A stretch of DNA of 64,000 bases, from assembly GCA_003674045.1 (NCBI GenBank), contig PENC01000002.1, positions 868,001-932,000 of the forward strand. The letters are read 5' to 3'. The notes beneath the pieces were generated by a model. The model was given only the letters and a program-made list of their open reading frames with translations. It had not been told where the DNA came from and did no database searches. Each line of letters begins with the position of its first letter. Positions within the stretch are counted from its first letter, which is position 1. Origin of the DNA: Streptomyces griseocarneus. Lineage in GTDB: Bacteria > Actinomycetota > Actinomycetes > Streptomycetales > Streptomycetaceae. Shown piece after piece: positions 52,558 through 60,307 of this stretch. The position numbers and the translations under genes are program-made.

Positions 52558-53627
52558 CGTCTGCCCCCGGTACTCCCGGAAACCGGCCTTTCGACCACGC
52601 CGAGTTCGACGTGTTGCTGCCCGCGCCCGGCGACCCCGAGCTGTCACCCGCCCGGCAGGCCCTGCTCAAGGAGCACCTGATGGACGAGATCCAGCGCCCC
52701 GCCCCCGGCCCCCGCCGCTCCTTCTCCTTCCCCCGCTCCCGGCGCGCCCGCATCGCCTGGTTCGCCCTCCCGGTGGCGGCGGCCGTGGCCGTCGGCGCGA
52801 TGGCACTGGGGCCGGTGCATCCGGGCCGTCCGTCCGGCGGTGGCGGGCAGGCCGGCCACGCGTACACCTCCGCGGACGCGGTGGCACCCACCGTCGTCAC
52901 GCTGACGCCCGGTACCACCAAGGGGCTCTCGGCCGCCGCCGACCACATCGCACTCGCCGCCGCGAAACAGCCGCCCCTCGCCCCCGGCAAGAACCAGTAC
53001 CTCTACGTCGAGAGCAAGGTGGCGTTCCTCCAGGTCGAGAACAGCGTCGACGGCGGGCAGAGGAGCTGGATACCACCGCTGCACCAGCGTCGCATCTGGC
53101 TGTCGCCCGACGGCACGAAGGGCTACCTCTACGAGCCCGGCAACGGCATGGTCACGGACCTCGACGACTCCTCCGGCAGCAAGCGCCACTCCTACAAGGC
53201 CATGAAGGCACTCCCCACCGACCCCGACGCCCTGCTCAAGCGGCTCTACCAGGGCGGGAGGACGGGCGACCCGGAAGACGACTGGGGCGCGTTCAAGGAA
53301 CTCGGTGACATGCTGCACGAGCAGCTCGCACCGCCGGAGATCAGCGCCGCCCTGTACCGGGTCGCGGCCAGGATCCCCGGCGTCCAGTACGTCGACAAGG
53401 CCACGGACGCGGGCGGCCGCGAAGGCATCGCCATCGTCTTCACCAACGGTGACATCCGGCACGAGTGGATCTTCGACAAGAACAGCTACGACTACCTCGG
53501 CCAGCGCGAGGTCCTGGTCAAGGAGGACTACGGGATGAAGCCCGGCACCGTCATCGGGCAGACCACCATCGTCGAGCGCGCTGTGGTCGACGCCAAGAGG
53601 CAACTGCCCGACGGCGGCAAGTCCTGA
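52554..53627 (+). CDS. CU044_5270 family membrane protein, sigma partner
   Basis: A 357-residue protein. N-terminal cytosolic part (FDVLLPAPGDPELSPARQAL, LKEHLMDEIQRP), one helix (IAWFALPVAAAVAVGAMAL), then an exported part with YLYVESKVAFLQVEN, IWLSPDGTKGYLYEPG, LPTDPDALLKRLYQ and RIPGVQYVDKATDAGGREGI. It is a paralogue of the gene at 18,135. Again it follows an ECF sigma gene with ATGA overlap. Confidence 0.87.
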   Translation: MTSAPGTPGNRPFDHAEFDVLLPAPGDPELSPARQALLKEHLMDEIQRPAPGPRRSFSFPRSRRARIAWFALPVAAAVAVGAMALGPVHPGRPSGGGGQAGHAYTSADAVAPTVVTLTPGTTKGLSAAADHIALAAAKQPPLAPGKNQYLYVESKVAFLQVENSVDGGQRSWIPPLHQRRIWLSPDGTKGYLYEPGNGMVTDLDDSSGSKRHSYKAMKALPTDPDALLKRLYQGGRTGDPEDDWGAFKELGDMLHEQLAPPEISAALYRVAARIPGVQYVDKATDAGGREGIAIVFTNGDIRHEWIFDKNSYDYLGQREVLVKEDYGMKPGTVIGQTTIVERAVVDAKRQLPDGGKS

Positions 53628-53746
53628 CGCCCGGCCGCGCGGCGGACGTGCGGTGTCCGCCGGGGCGGTGCGGGCCCGCCCGGAACTCCGGAACGATCCG
53701 GCACGTTCATCCCGGATCATGAGGAATGAGCAACGAGCGACGGCAG

Positions 53747-53865
53747 TGCTAAGCGCTCCGCTGGAAGTCCAGTACGTCATCTGCGGGTACGTCGTGGCTG
53801 GTCGCGCAGTTCCCCGCGCCCCTTCGGGGCGCTGTCGAACCGCACCGGACTTCACCAAGCCCGCT
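53747..53865. repeat. Long dispersed repeat, copy 5 (pairs with 22,065)
   Basis: Same orientation and about 119 bases, TGCTAAGCGCTCCGCTGGAA ... GCGCCCC-TTC-GGGGCGC ... CCCGCTTGG. It lies after the CU044_5270 gene and runs up to the start region of the small membrane protein. Confidence 0.85.
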
Positions 53866-53876
53866 TGGAGACGGGC

Positions 53877-54245
53877 GTGAACGCCGGAGGTGGTGAGCGG
53901 GCGAAGGGCGGGCTCTGGGTGCCCGGCGCGGTGAATCTCGCCCTCGGCATACCGGCGATGATTCCGCTCTCCTGCGCGTGGTGGCTGGTGACCGAGTATC
54001 TGCCGATGGGCTGTCACAGCACGGAGGAGGCCGCGCGGGGCGGAATCGCCCACTGCGACTTCCGCACCCTCGATCACGCGGGTCCCATGATGTTCCTGCT
54101 GACGGCGTCAGGGCTTCTCATGCTGGCACTGGTACTGGCGGTGAACGTGCTCGGGCCGCTGCGGCGCGGTGACCGGCCGGGGAGGTGGCTCCGCACGGCC
54201 GTACTGATTCCGGCCCCGTACGCGGCGGTTCTGGCGCCGGCCTGA
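53877..54245 (+). CDS. Small membrane protein
   Basis: A 122-residue protein with hydrophobic segments (GAVNLALGIPAMIPLSCAWW, MMFLLTASGLLMLALVLAVN, and a weaker one at the end AVLIPAPYAAVLAPA) and a CHSTEEAARGGIAHC loop whose two Cys could pair outside. I chose the GTG at 53,877 after GGAG; the first codons overlap the end of repeat copy 5. Function unknown. Confidence 0.65.
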   Translation: MNAGGGERAKGGLWVPGAVNLALGIPAMIPLSCAWWLVTEYLPMGCHSTEEAARGGIAHCDFRTLDHAGPMMFLLTASGLLMLALVLAVNVLGPLRRGDRPGRWLRTAVLIPAPYAAVLAPA

Positions 54246-54374
54246 CCTGGGGCATGTCCCGAAAGCGGCCTTCCCCCGTGGCGGCGCGATGCGCTATCCC
54301 TGCCTCACCACCTGTCCATCCGCCGCGCGCCCTGCTGCACGATCCGTGAGCCTCGCGCGGCGGCAGCACGAAGA

Positions 54375-54404
54375 GGGGTACGGGGGAGGCGCTCCCCGTA
54401 CCCC
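54375..54404. terminator. Terminator between membrane-protein and ketoreductase genes
   Basis: GGGGTACGGGG (54,375-54,385) and CCCCGTACCCC (54,394-54,404), 11-bp stem, in the 182 bases between two convergent genes. Confidence 0.8.
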
Positions 54405-54427
54405 GGTCTTCGGGTCGCCGCGCGGGA

Positions 54428-55213
54428 TCAGTAGTTGCCCAGGCCGCCGCAGACGTTGAGGGCCTGTGCCGTCACCGCTGCCGCGTCGTCGCCGACGAGG
54501 TACTCGACCATGGCCGCGACCTCGCGCGTCTCGACGTAGCGGCCCATGGGGACGCGGTTGGTGATGCGGTCGTGGGTCTCCTGCTCGCTCACGCCCCAGA
54601 TGCCCGCGTAGTGCTCGCGGACACGCTCGGCCATGGGGGTCTCGACGAAGCCGGGGCAGACGGCGTTGACCGTGATGCCGGTGCGGGCCAGTTCGAGGCC
54701 GAGGGCCTTGGTGAGGCCGACGACACCGTGCTTGGAGGCGGAGTAGGGGACGGCGTGGACGACGCCCTGCTTGCCGCCGGTGGAGGCGATGTTGATGATG
54801 CGGCCACGGTCCTTGGCGAGCATGCCGCCCTCGTTGAGGACCGCCTTGGTCATCAGGAAGACGCTGTTGAGGTTGGTGTTGATGACGTCGAGCCACAGCT
54901 CGTCCGGGATCTCCGCCGTGGCGCCGCCGCCGCTGCGGCCCGCGTTGTTGACGAGGATGTCCACCGGACCGAAGCGCTCCACGGCCGAGCGCACATAGGC
55001 GCGGATCTGCCCGGCGTCGGCCACGTCGCAGACCGTGCCGTCGACCTCCAGGCCCTCGCCCCGCAGCTCCTTGAGGACGGCCTGCAGCCGGGCCTCGTCG
55101 CGGCCGCAGATGTAGGCGCGGGCCCCGAGACCGGCCAGCCGGCGGGTGATCTCCAGGCCGATACCGCTGGTCGCGCCCGTGATGAGTGCCACGGGTGCAG
55201 GGGTGGTGGACAT
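54428..55213 (-). CDS. ActIII-type polyketide ketoreductase
   Basis: A 261-residue SDR, the exact length of ActIII. VALITGATSGIGLEITRRLA is the NADPH loop; NNAGRSGGGATAEIPDELWL, catalytic Ser and Tyr in ASTGGKQGV and PYSASKHGVVG, and VCPGFVETPMAERVREHYAG with VPMGRYVETREVAAMVEYLV are ActIII-specific. It reduces C-9 of the nascent aromatic polyketide. ATG after GGAGGTCAC. It stands about 32 kb from the KS genes, which is unusual, since the two are normally adjacent. Confidence 0.95.
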   Translation of the reverse strand: MSTTPAPVALITGATSGIGLEITRRLAGLGARAYICGRDEARLQAVLKELRGEGLEVDGTVCDVADAGQIRAYVRSAVERFGPVDILVNNAGRSGGGATAEIPDELWLDVINTNLNSVFLMTKAVLNEGGMLAKDRGRIINIASTGGKQGVVHAVPYSASKHGVVGLTKALGLELARTGITVNAVCPGFVETPMAERVREHYAGIWGVSEQETHDRITNRVPMGRYVETREVAAMVEYLVGDDAAAVTAQALNVCGGLGNY

Positions 55214-55389
55214 GTGACCTCCGTCGTCCCGGCCGTCCGACCTGTGCGGCGGCGGCCTTGTCTGCCATCTGCCGGTGAGCGTGGTCCCACCGCCTCGACT
55301 CGCGCTGGAGGGGGCGTGGAAAGCCTCGTTCCACCGGCGTTCTAGTGCCACCGGGCACAGTGACGGTCCGCCGACCGCAGGGGGTTGCC

Positions 55390-56235
55390 GTGTCCGTTCC
55401 TTCGCCTTCGCCCGCCGTCCTGCTGCCCGTGCGGCTCGTCGACCCGCGCGGGTGCTGGCAGGCGACCGTCACCGACTGGGCGCGCGAGGGCACCGTGCTC
55501 GCGTACGGCACGGTCGGCTCCTGGGTGCCCGACTCCCCCGCCGACGCCGAGCGGCTGGCCGCCGCCGACCCGGGCCGCTGGGCGGCCCTGCGCGGCGAAC
55601 GGCTGCGGGCCCGCTTCCTCGCCTCGCGGTTCCTGCTGCGCAGCGTGGTCGGCGCGGTGGCGGGCACGAGCTGGCGCGCGGTGCGCCCGGCCCGTACGCA
55701 CCTCGGGCGCCCGTACATCGAGGGACTGCCGGGGCTGCGGGTCAGCCTCAGCCACAGCGGGCCCGTGCTGGCCGTCGCCGTGAGCACGCACGGGCCGGTC
55801 GGCGTGGACACCGAACGGGTCGCGCGGGGCACGACCCTGCCGCCCGGCCGGATGTGCACCCCCGCGGAGGCCGGGCGGCTGGCCGGGCTGCGGGAGGACG
55901 AGCGCGCGGCCGAACTGCTGCGTCTGTGGACGCTGAAGGAGGCGTACACCAAGGCTCTGGGCGTGGGGCTGCGGCGCTCGCCGCGTACGTTCGGGTTCCT
56001 GCCCGGTGTCCGCGGGCCCGTCCTCATGGACGAGGCGGACGAAGCGGACGAGGCGGACGGGGTGGGAGGGTCCGGCACGCAGCCGCGGTGGTCGTTCGGC
56101 ACGCGCGTCGTGCGGTCGGCCCTCCCCGAGCCCTATCTCCTGAGTGTCGCCGTCGCTCAGCCCGCCGAGAGCGGGCGTGCCGCCACGCTCCCCGGGCGTT
56201 CCGCGAGCGACATGTCGCCGCTGAGGACCGCCTGA
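55390..56235 (+). CDS. Sfp-type 4'-phosphopantetheinyl transferase
   Basis: A 281-residue PPTase. RPYIEGLPGLRVSLSHSGPV, GVDTERVARG and LWTLKEAYTKALGVGL are the three motifs, with the Mg-binding Asp and Glu. It transfers the pantetheine arm from CoA to carrier proteins, here surely the PKS ACP. A DEADEADEADG tract occurs near the end. GTG at 55,390 follows AGGGGG. Its 3' end overlaps that of the convergent SARP gene by 79 bases. Confidence 0.93.
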   Translation: MSVPSPSPAVLLPVRLVDPRGCWQATVTDWAREGTVLAYGTVGSWVPDSPADAERLAAADPGRWAALRGERLRARFLASRFLLRSVVGAVAGTSWRAVRPARTHLGRPYIEGLPGLRVSLSHSGPVLAVAVSTHGPVGVDTERVARGTTLPPGRMCTPAEAGRLAGLREDERAAELLRLWTLKEAYTKALGVGLRRSPRTFGFLPGVRGPVLMDEADEADEADGVGGSGTQPRWSFGTRVVRSALPEPYLLSVAVAQPAESGRAATLPGRSASDMSPLRTA

Positions 56236-56972
56236 TGGAGCCGCTGGAGCCGGGACGTCGGTTCGACGCCCAGCTCGTCGGCGAGGGTCTCGCGCAGGCG
56301 GCGGAACTCGTCCAGGGCGCGCCAAGGGCTGCCCGAGTGGTAGAGCGCGGTCATCAGGTGGGCGCTGAGGTTCTCGTTGAGGGCGTGGCGGGCGGTGAGG
56401 ATGCGCAGCTCCGCGATGAGCCCTGAGTACCGGCCGAGCGCGAGATCGGCCTTGATGCGCTGTTCGAGGACCTGCATGCGGTCCTCCTCCATGCCGATGA
56501 CCTCCAGTTGGAGAGCGGGGCCGTGCGGGGTGTCCGCGAGGGCCGGGCCCCGCCACAGGGCGAGGGCCTCGCGCAGCAGCCGGGCGGCGGCACGGGGGTC
56601 GCCCGCCTCCATGGCCGTGGTGCCGCGCATCGACAGGTCGCGGAAGAGGTTGAGGTCGTGGCCCGCGGGCTCGACGGCCAGCCGATAGCCGCCGAACGAC
56701 GTGGACAGCACGTCCTTGGGGTTACGCCCGCAGTCCTCGGGCAGGACCGCGGCGATGTGTCTGCGGAGCTGGAGGATGTACGTCTGGAGGGTGGTGGCGG
56801 CGCTGCGGGGCGGGGCCGCACCCCAGATCTCCTCCATCAGGAGATCCTTGGGGACGGTCCTGCCCGCGTGGAGCGAGAGCAGGGCGAGGACCTGCCGGGG
56901 TTTGCCCGCGGTCGGGACGATCGATCCGCCGTGGTGACGGACGGACAGCGGGCCCAGTACTGCGATCTGCAC
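56157..56972 (-). CDS. SARP-family pathway activator (BTAD)
   Basis: A 271-residue Streptomyces antibiotic regulatory protein. N-terminal OmpR-like DNA-binding domain: VQIAVLGPLSVRHHGGSIVP, KPRQVLALLSLHAGRTVPKD, AATTLQTYILQLRRHI; C-terminal BTAD: AARLLREALALWRGPALADT, LVEQRIKADLALGRYSG-like helices and LADELGVEPTSRLQRLHQAV. SARPs activate aromatic polyketide clusters at direct-repeat boxes. GTG at 56,970-56,972 lies 8 bases after GGAG. Likely main activator of the PKS genes. Confidence 0.95.
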   Translation of the reverse strand: MQIAVLGPLSVRHHGGSIVPTAGKPRQVLALLSLHAGRTVPKDLLMEEIWGAAPPRSAATTLQTYILQLRRHIAAVLPEDCGRNPKDVLSTSFGGYRLAVEPAGHDLNLFRDLSMRGTTAMEAGDPRAAARLLREALALWRGPALADTPHGPALQLEVIGMEEDRMQVLEQRIKADLALGRYSGLIAELRILTARHALNENLSAHLMTALYHSGSPWRALDEFRRLRETLADELGVEPTSRLQRLHQAVLSGDMSLAERPGSVAARPLSAG

Positions 56973-57156
56973 GTTCGCGACTCCGTTCCGGAGCGGTGGG
57001 GTTGATCCGGAGCATCGCATTCTGGACAGACACGGAACCAGTGGGTGAGGCATCAGTCAGAACATGGATTCCCCCATGTGCGCATATGCGTTTTGCATAT
57101 GCTGATCTTTCGGGGGGAGGGATGCACGGGAAACCGGGCGGAGGGGAGAGCAAGTC

Positions 57157-58362
57157 GTGGGGGGCAGCCGACAGTTGATCGCGTCCTGGCCGTTGACGGT
57201 CAGGGTCCTGGGCCTGCAGGCGGGGTTGGGGCTGGTGAGACTCGACGGGGAGCCGCACGGGACCAGCAGCCTCACCTCGCTGGGCACCTGGGCCCTGTGT
57301 CTCGTCGTACTCCTCGCCTTCCAGTGGGTGCACAGCACACCGTCGCTGTGCGGGCGGCTGCGCAAGTGGCGGCCGCTGTCCCTCGGGCTGTACGCCGTGT
57401 GCACCTTCCTGCCGATGTTCCTGTGGAAGGCGGAGTGGCCGGGCATGGCCGGTTTCCTCGCGGGCACCACCGCCGCCGGGCTGACGCCCCGGCCCGGCTG
57501 GGCCGCGTTCGTCCTCACCGCCGCCTGTTCGTGGGCGACCGCGCAGGCCACGGAGCCGCACGAGCGGGACGCCTGGATCGCGCTCGCCGCCACCGTCGTG
57601 ATCGGCCTCGTCGTCCGCGGCGCCCTGCGCGACGTACGCCTGACCGCCCGGGTCCGCGCCGAGATCCTGGCCATGGACCGGCGCGCCCGGCAGGAGGAGT
57701 GCGAACGGATCGGCCGCGAGCTGCACGACCGGTTCACCAACCCGCTGACCGCGGTGACGCTCAAGAGCGAGACGACGCGCCGCTCCCTGCCCACCCAGCA
57801 GGAACGCACCCGCCGCCAGCTCCGCGACATCGCCAACCTCACCCGCGAGGTGCTCACCGAGCTGCGCGCCACCGCGGGCGGCTACCGGAAGCTGTCCCTC
57901 CGGGACGAACTGGAGTACGCGCGGCGGCTGCTGGCGGACACCGGGGTCGACGTGAAGGTGTGGAACGACGTCCCGGTCCCGGACCAGGCCGCCGCCGAGG
58001 TCCTCGCCATCGCCGTACGCGAAGGGGTCGCCAACGTGCTCCGGCACAGCGACGCCTCCCGGTGCTCCATCCAGGTGCGGCAGCTCTTCGACGGCGGCAC
58101 GCTGCTGACCATCGGCAACGACGGCATCCGCGCGGACGGCCCAGAGGCCATCGCGGACGGGACGGGGCTGCGCAACCTGTCGCTGCGCGCGGCGGGCATC
58201 GGGGGCACTGCTCAGGGGACGCTGCTGCACAAGGGGTGGTTCACGCTCACCGTGACGTGTCCGGCGCCCCTGACCGACCGCCTCCAGGCGATGCGGGCAG
58301 CAGCCACCCGGCTTCCTGGGCCAGCCGCACCGCGTCCTGACGAGTACGAGCGCCGAGCTTAG
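57157..58362 (+). CDS. Sensor histidine kinase (HisKA_3 type)
   Basis: A 401-residue NarL-group kinase. About five hydrophobic helices (residues 40-155) form the sensor; the phospho-His is in ERIGRELHDRFTNPL; N and G boxes are AVREGVANVLRHS and GTGLRNLSLRAAGIGG. GTG after GGAGGGGAG. Its last 116 bases overlap the end of the convergent response-regulator gene, so the pair is convergent rather than in one operon. Confidence 0.92.
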   Translation: MGGSRQLIASWPLTVRVLGLQAGLGLVRLDGEPHGTSSLTSLGTWALCLVVLLAFQWVHSTPSLCGRLRKWRPLSLGLYAVCTFLPMFLWKAEWPGMAGFLAGTTAAGLTPRPGWAAFVLTAACSWATAQATEPHERDAWIALAATVVIGLVVRGALRDVRLTARVRAEILAMDRRARQEECERIGRELHDRFTNPLTAVTLKSETTRRSLPTQQERTRRQLRDIANLTREVLTELRATAGGYRKLSLRDELEYARRLLADTGVDVKVWNDVPVPDQAAAEVLAIAVREGVANVLRHSDASRCSIQVRQLFDGGTLLTIGNDGIRADGPEAIADGTGLRNLSLRAAGIGGTAQGTLLHKGWFTLTVTCPAPLTDRLQAMRAAATRLPGPAAPRPDEYERRA

Positions 58363-58903
58363 TGACGGCGTTCCCGAGGTAATTCCGCACCGTTCCGCTC
58401 GACAGCCCCAGTGTGGCGGCGATTTCCGCCACCGGATACCCCCAGGCCGCCCGCTGGAGCACCTCGGTCTCGCGCTGGGTCAGCGGATTCTCCGGGCTCT
58501 GCCAGGCATTGAGCAACAGGCTCGCGTCGACGACCCGGCCGCCGGCCGCGACGGTGCGGATCGCCTGCGTGAACTCCTCGGGCGGCGCGTCCTTGAGGAG
58601 ATAGCCGTCCACATTCAGATCCATCGCGCGGCGCAGCACCCCGGGCTGGCTGAGACTCGTCACCAGCAGGATGCGGCACCGCGGTACGTGCTCGCGGAGC
58701 TGGGCCGCGGCCTCCAGGCCGCTCATGTCGGGCATGTTCACATCGAGCACGGCGACATCGGGCCGGTACCTCACGGCGCATGGGAGAACATTGCGGCCCT
58801 CGCCCGTCTCGGCGACGACCTCCATGCCCCGCTCCGCCTTGAGCAACAGCACTAAAGCGCCCCGGATAAGGCTCTCGTCCTCGGCCAGCAGAACTCGTAT
58901 CAC
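58247..58903 (-). CDS. LuxR/NarL-type response regulator
   Basis: A 218-residue regulator. Receiver: RVLLAEDESLIRGALVLLLK, phospho-Asp in VAVLDVNMPDMSG, Lys in GYLLKDAPPEE. DNA-binding: LTQRETEVLQRAAWGYPVAE, IAATLGLSSGTVRNYLGNAV. It is the natural partner of the kinase that converges on it. GTG at 58,901-58,903; its upstream region is the 18-bp repeat array. Confidence 0.93.
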   Translation of the reverse strand: MIRVLLAEDESLIRGALVLLLKAERGMEVVAETGEGRNVLPCAVRYRPDVAVLDVNMPDMSGLEAAAQLREHVPRCRILLVTSLSQPGVLRRAMDLNVDGYLLKDAPPEEFTQAIRTVAAGGRVVDASLLLNAWQSPENPLTQRETEVLQRAAWGYPVAEIAATLGLSSGTVRNYLGNAVTKLGARTRQDAVRLAQEAGWLLPASPGGGRSGAPDTSR

Positions 58904-58991
58904 GCGCCCACGCCCCCCGATATTTGTACGGAGCATAGACCATGGAGATTTCGTGAAAGCCCCATGGAGAGCACGGATTCCGATAAGTTGT

Positions 58992-59117
58992 CCGGACACC
59001 GGCCGCTTTCCGGTCACCGGCCGCTTTTCACTCACCGGCGGAGGGCCGGTCTCCGGACGTTTTCCGGCCACCGGCCGCCTGCCGTTCGCCGGCTGTTCTC
59101 CGGTCGCCTGCCGTCTG
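58992..59117. repeat. Seven imperfect 18-bp tandem repeats
   Basis: Units such as CCGGACACCGGCCGCTTT, CCGGTCACCGGCCGCTTT, CCGGTCTCCGGACGTTTT, CCGGCCACCGGCCGCCTG, each 18 bases, fill 58,992-59,117, and a degenerate eighth follows. The array occupies most of the 311 bases between the divergent response-regulator and metallo-hydrolase starts, so it may hold repeated regulator sites. Confidence 0.88.
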
Positions 59118-59214
59118 CCGCCGGTCACCGGCCCCGCCGCCCGGACACTCCAGCGAAGCTCCATCCCGCCAGCCGACCATGAGCCAGATCGACGACGTGC
59201 TGGAGGAGGCCCGT

Positions 59215-60162
59215 ATGGGTGGTGTCGGAATCGGTGGCGGCCGGAGTGACGGCGGTCGGAGTGACGGCAGTCGGCTGGAGGAGGTCGCCGAGGGGGTGTT
59301 CGCCTATGTGCAGCCCGACGGCGGCTGGTGCCTGAACAACGCCGGCCTGATCGTCGCGCCGGACGGAACCTCCGCGCTGGTGGACACCGCCGCGACGGAG
59401 GCCCGCGCCCGCGCGCTGCGGACGGCCGTGCTCTCGGTCGCCCCGCAGGCGCCCCGGACGCTGGTCAACACCCACTTCCACGGCGACCACGCCTTCGGCA
59501 ACTTCGTCTTCCCCGAGGCGCTGGTCGTCGGGCACGAGCGGACCCGTACGGAGATGCTGGGCGCCGGGCTGCACCTGACCGGGCTGTGGCCGGACGTGTG
59601 CTGGGGCGACATCGAGCTGGTGCCGCCCGCGCTCACCTTCGCCGACCGGCTCACGCTGCACGTGGGCGACGTGACGGCCGAGCTGCTGCATCTGGGCCCC
59701 GCCCACACGAGCAACGACACCGTGGTCTGGCTGCCGGAGCGGCGGGTGCTCTTCGCGGGCGACCTCGTGATGAACGGGGCGACCCCCTTCGTGCCGATGG
59801 GCTCCGTCAGCGGCTCGCTCGACGCGCTGGACACGCTGCGGAAGCTCGGGCCCGTCACCGTCGTCCCGGGCCACGGTCCCGTGGGCGGGCCGGGCCTGCT
59901 GGACGATGCCGAGGAGTACCTCCGGTACGTCCGCGACCTCGCCCGTGAGGGGACGGCCGCCGGGCTCGGCCCTGTCGAGATCGCCCGCGGGGCGGACCTC
60001 GGCGCGTATGGCCGCTGGCTCGACTCCGAGCGCCTCGTACCAAATCTGCACCGGGCGATCCTGGAGGAGCGGGGGGCCGCTCCGGGGAGCCCGGTCGACA
60101 TGACCGCGCTCTTCGGGGAGATGATCGAGTTCCACGGCGGGGTTCCGGCTTGCCATGCGTAG
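59215..60162 (+). CDS. Metallo-beta-lactamase-fold hydrolase (ActIV-like)
   Basis: A 315-residue MBL-fold enzyme. NTHFHGDHAFGN is HxHxDH; LGPAHTSNDTVVWLPE and LFAGDLVMNG give the third His and bridging Asp; VVPGHGPVG the last His. EEVAEGVFAYVQPDGGWCLNN resembles ActIV-type cyclase/thioesterases of aromatic PKSs, which close the second ring and release the chain. I chose the ATG at 59,215, 5 bases after GGAGGAGG, rather than that at 59,179, which has no Shine-Dalgarno. Confidence 0.85.
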   Translation: MGGVGIGGGRSDGGRSDGSRLEEVAEGVFAYVQPDGGWCLNNAGLIVAPDGTSALVDTAATEARARALRTAVLSVAPQAPRTLVNTHFHGDHAFGNFVFPEALVVGHERTRTEMLGAGLHLTGLWPDVCWGDIELVPPALTFADRLTLHVGDVTAELLHLGPAHTSNDTVVWLPERRVLFAGDLVMNGATPFVPMGSVSGSLDALDTLRKLGPVTVVPGHGPVGGPGLLDDAEEYLRYVRDLAREGTAAGLGPVEIARGADLGAYGRWLDSERLVPNLHRAILEERGAAPGSPVDMTALFGEMIEFHGGVPACHA

Positions 60163-60252
60163 ACGGTGCCCTTGGCTTCTGGAGTGGGGCTGGAACCGTG
60201 CTTGTTCGGGTGCCGGGTGCGCCTGCCGGGGTGCCTCGTGAGGTTCGTTCGC

Positions 60253-60305
60253 GACTGCGGGTCGGTGGGGGCTTGTCGCGCAGTTCCCCGCGCCCCTGAT
60301 CGGCG
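60253..60305. repeat. Dispersed intergenic repeat, copy 6 (short)
   Basis: GACTGCGGGTCGGTGGGGGC, then TTGTCGCGCAGTTCCCCGCG and CCCCTGATCGGCGC; closest to copy 4. It lies between the convergent MBL and cyclodeaminase genes. Confidence 0.7.
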
Positions 60306-60307
60306 CG

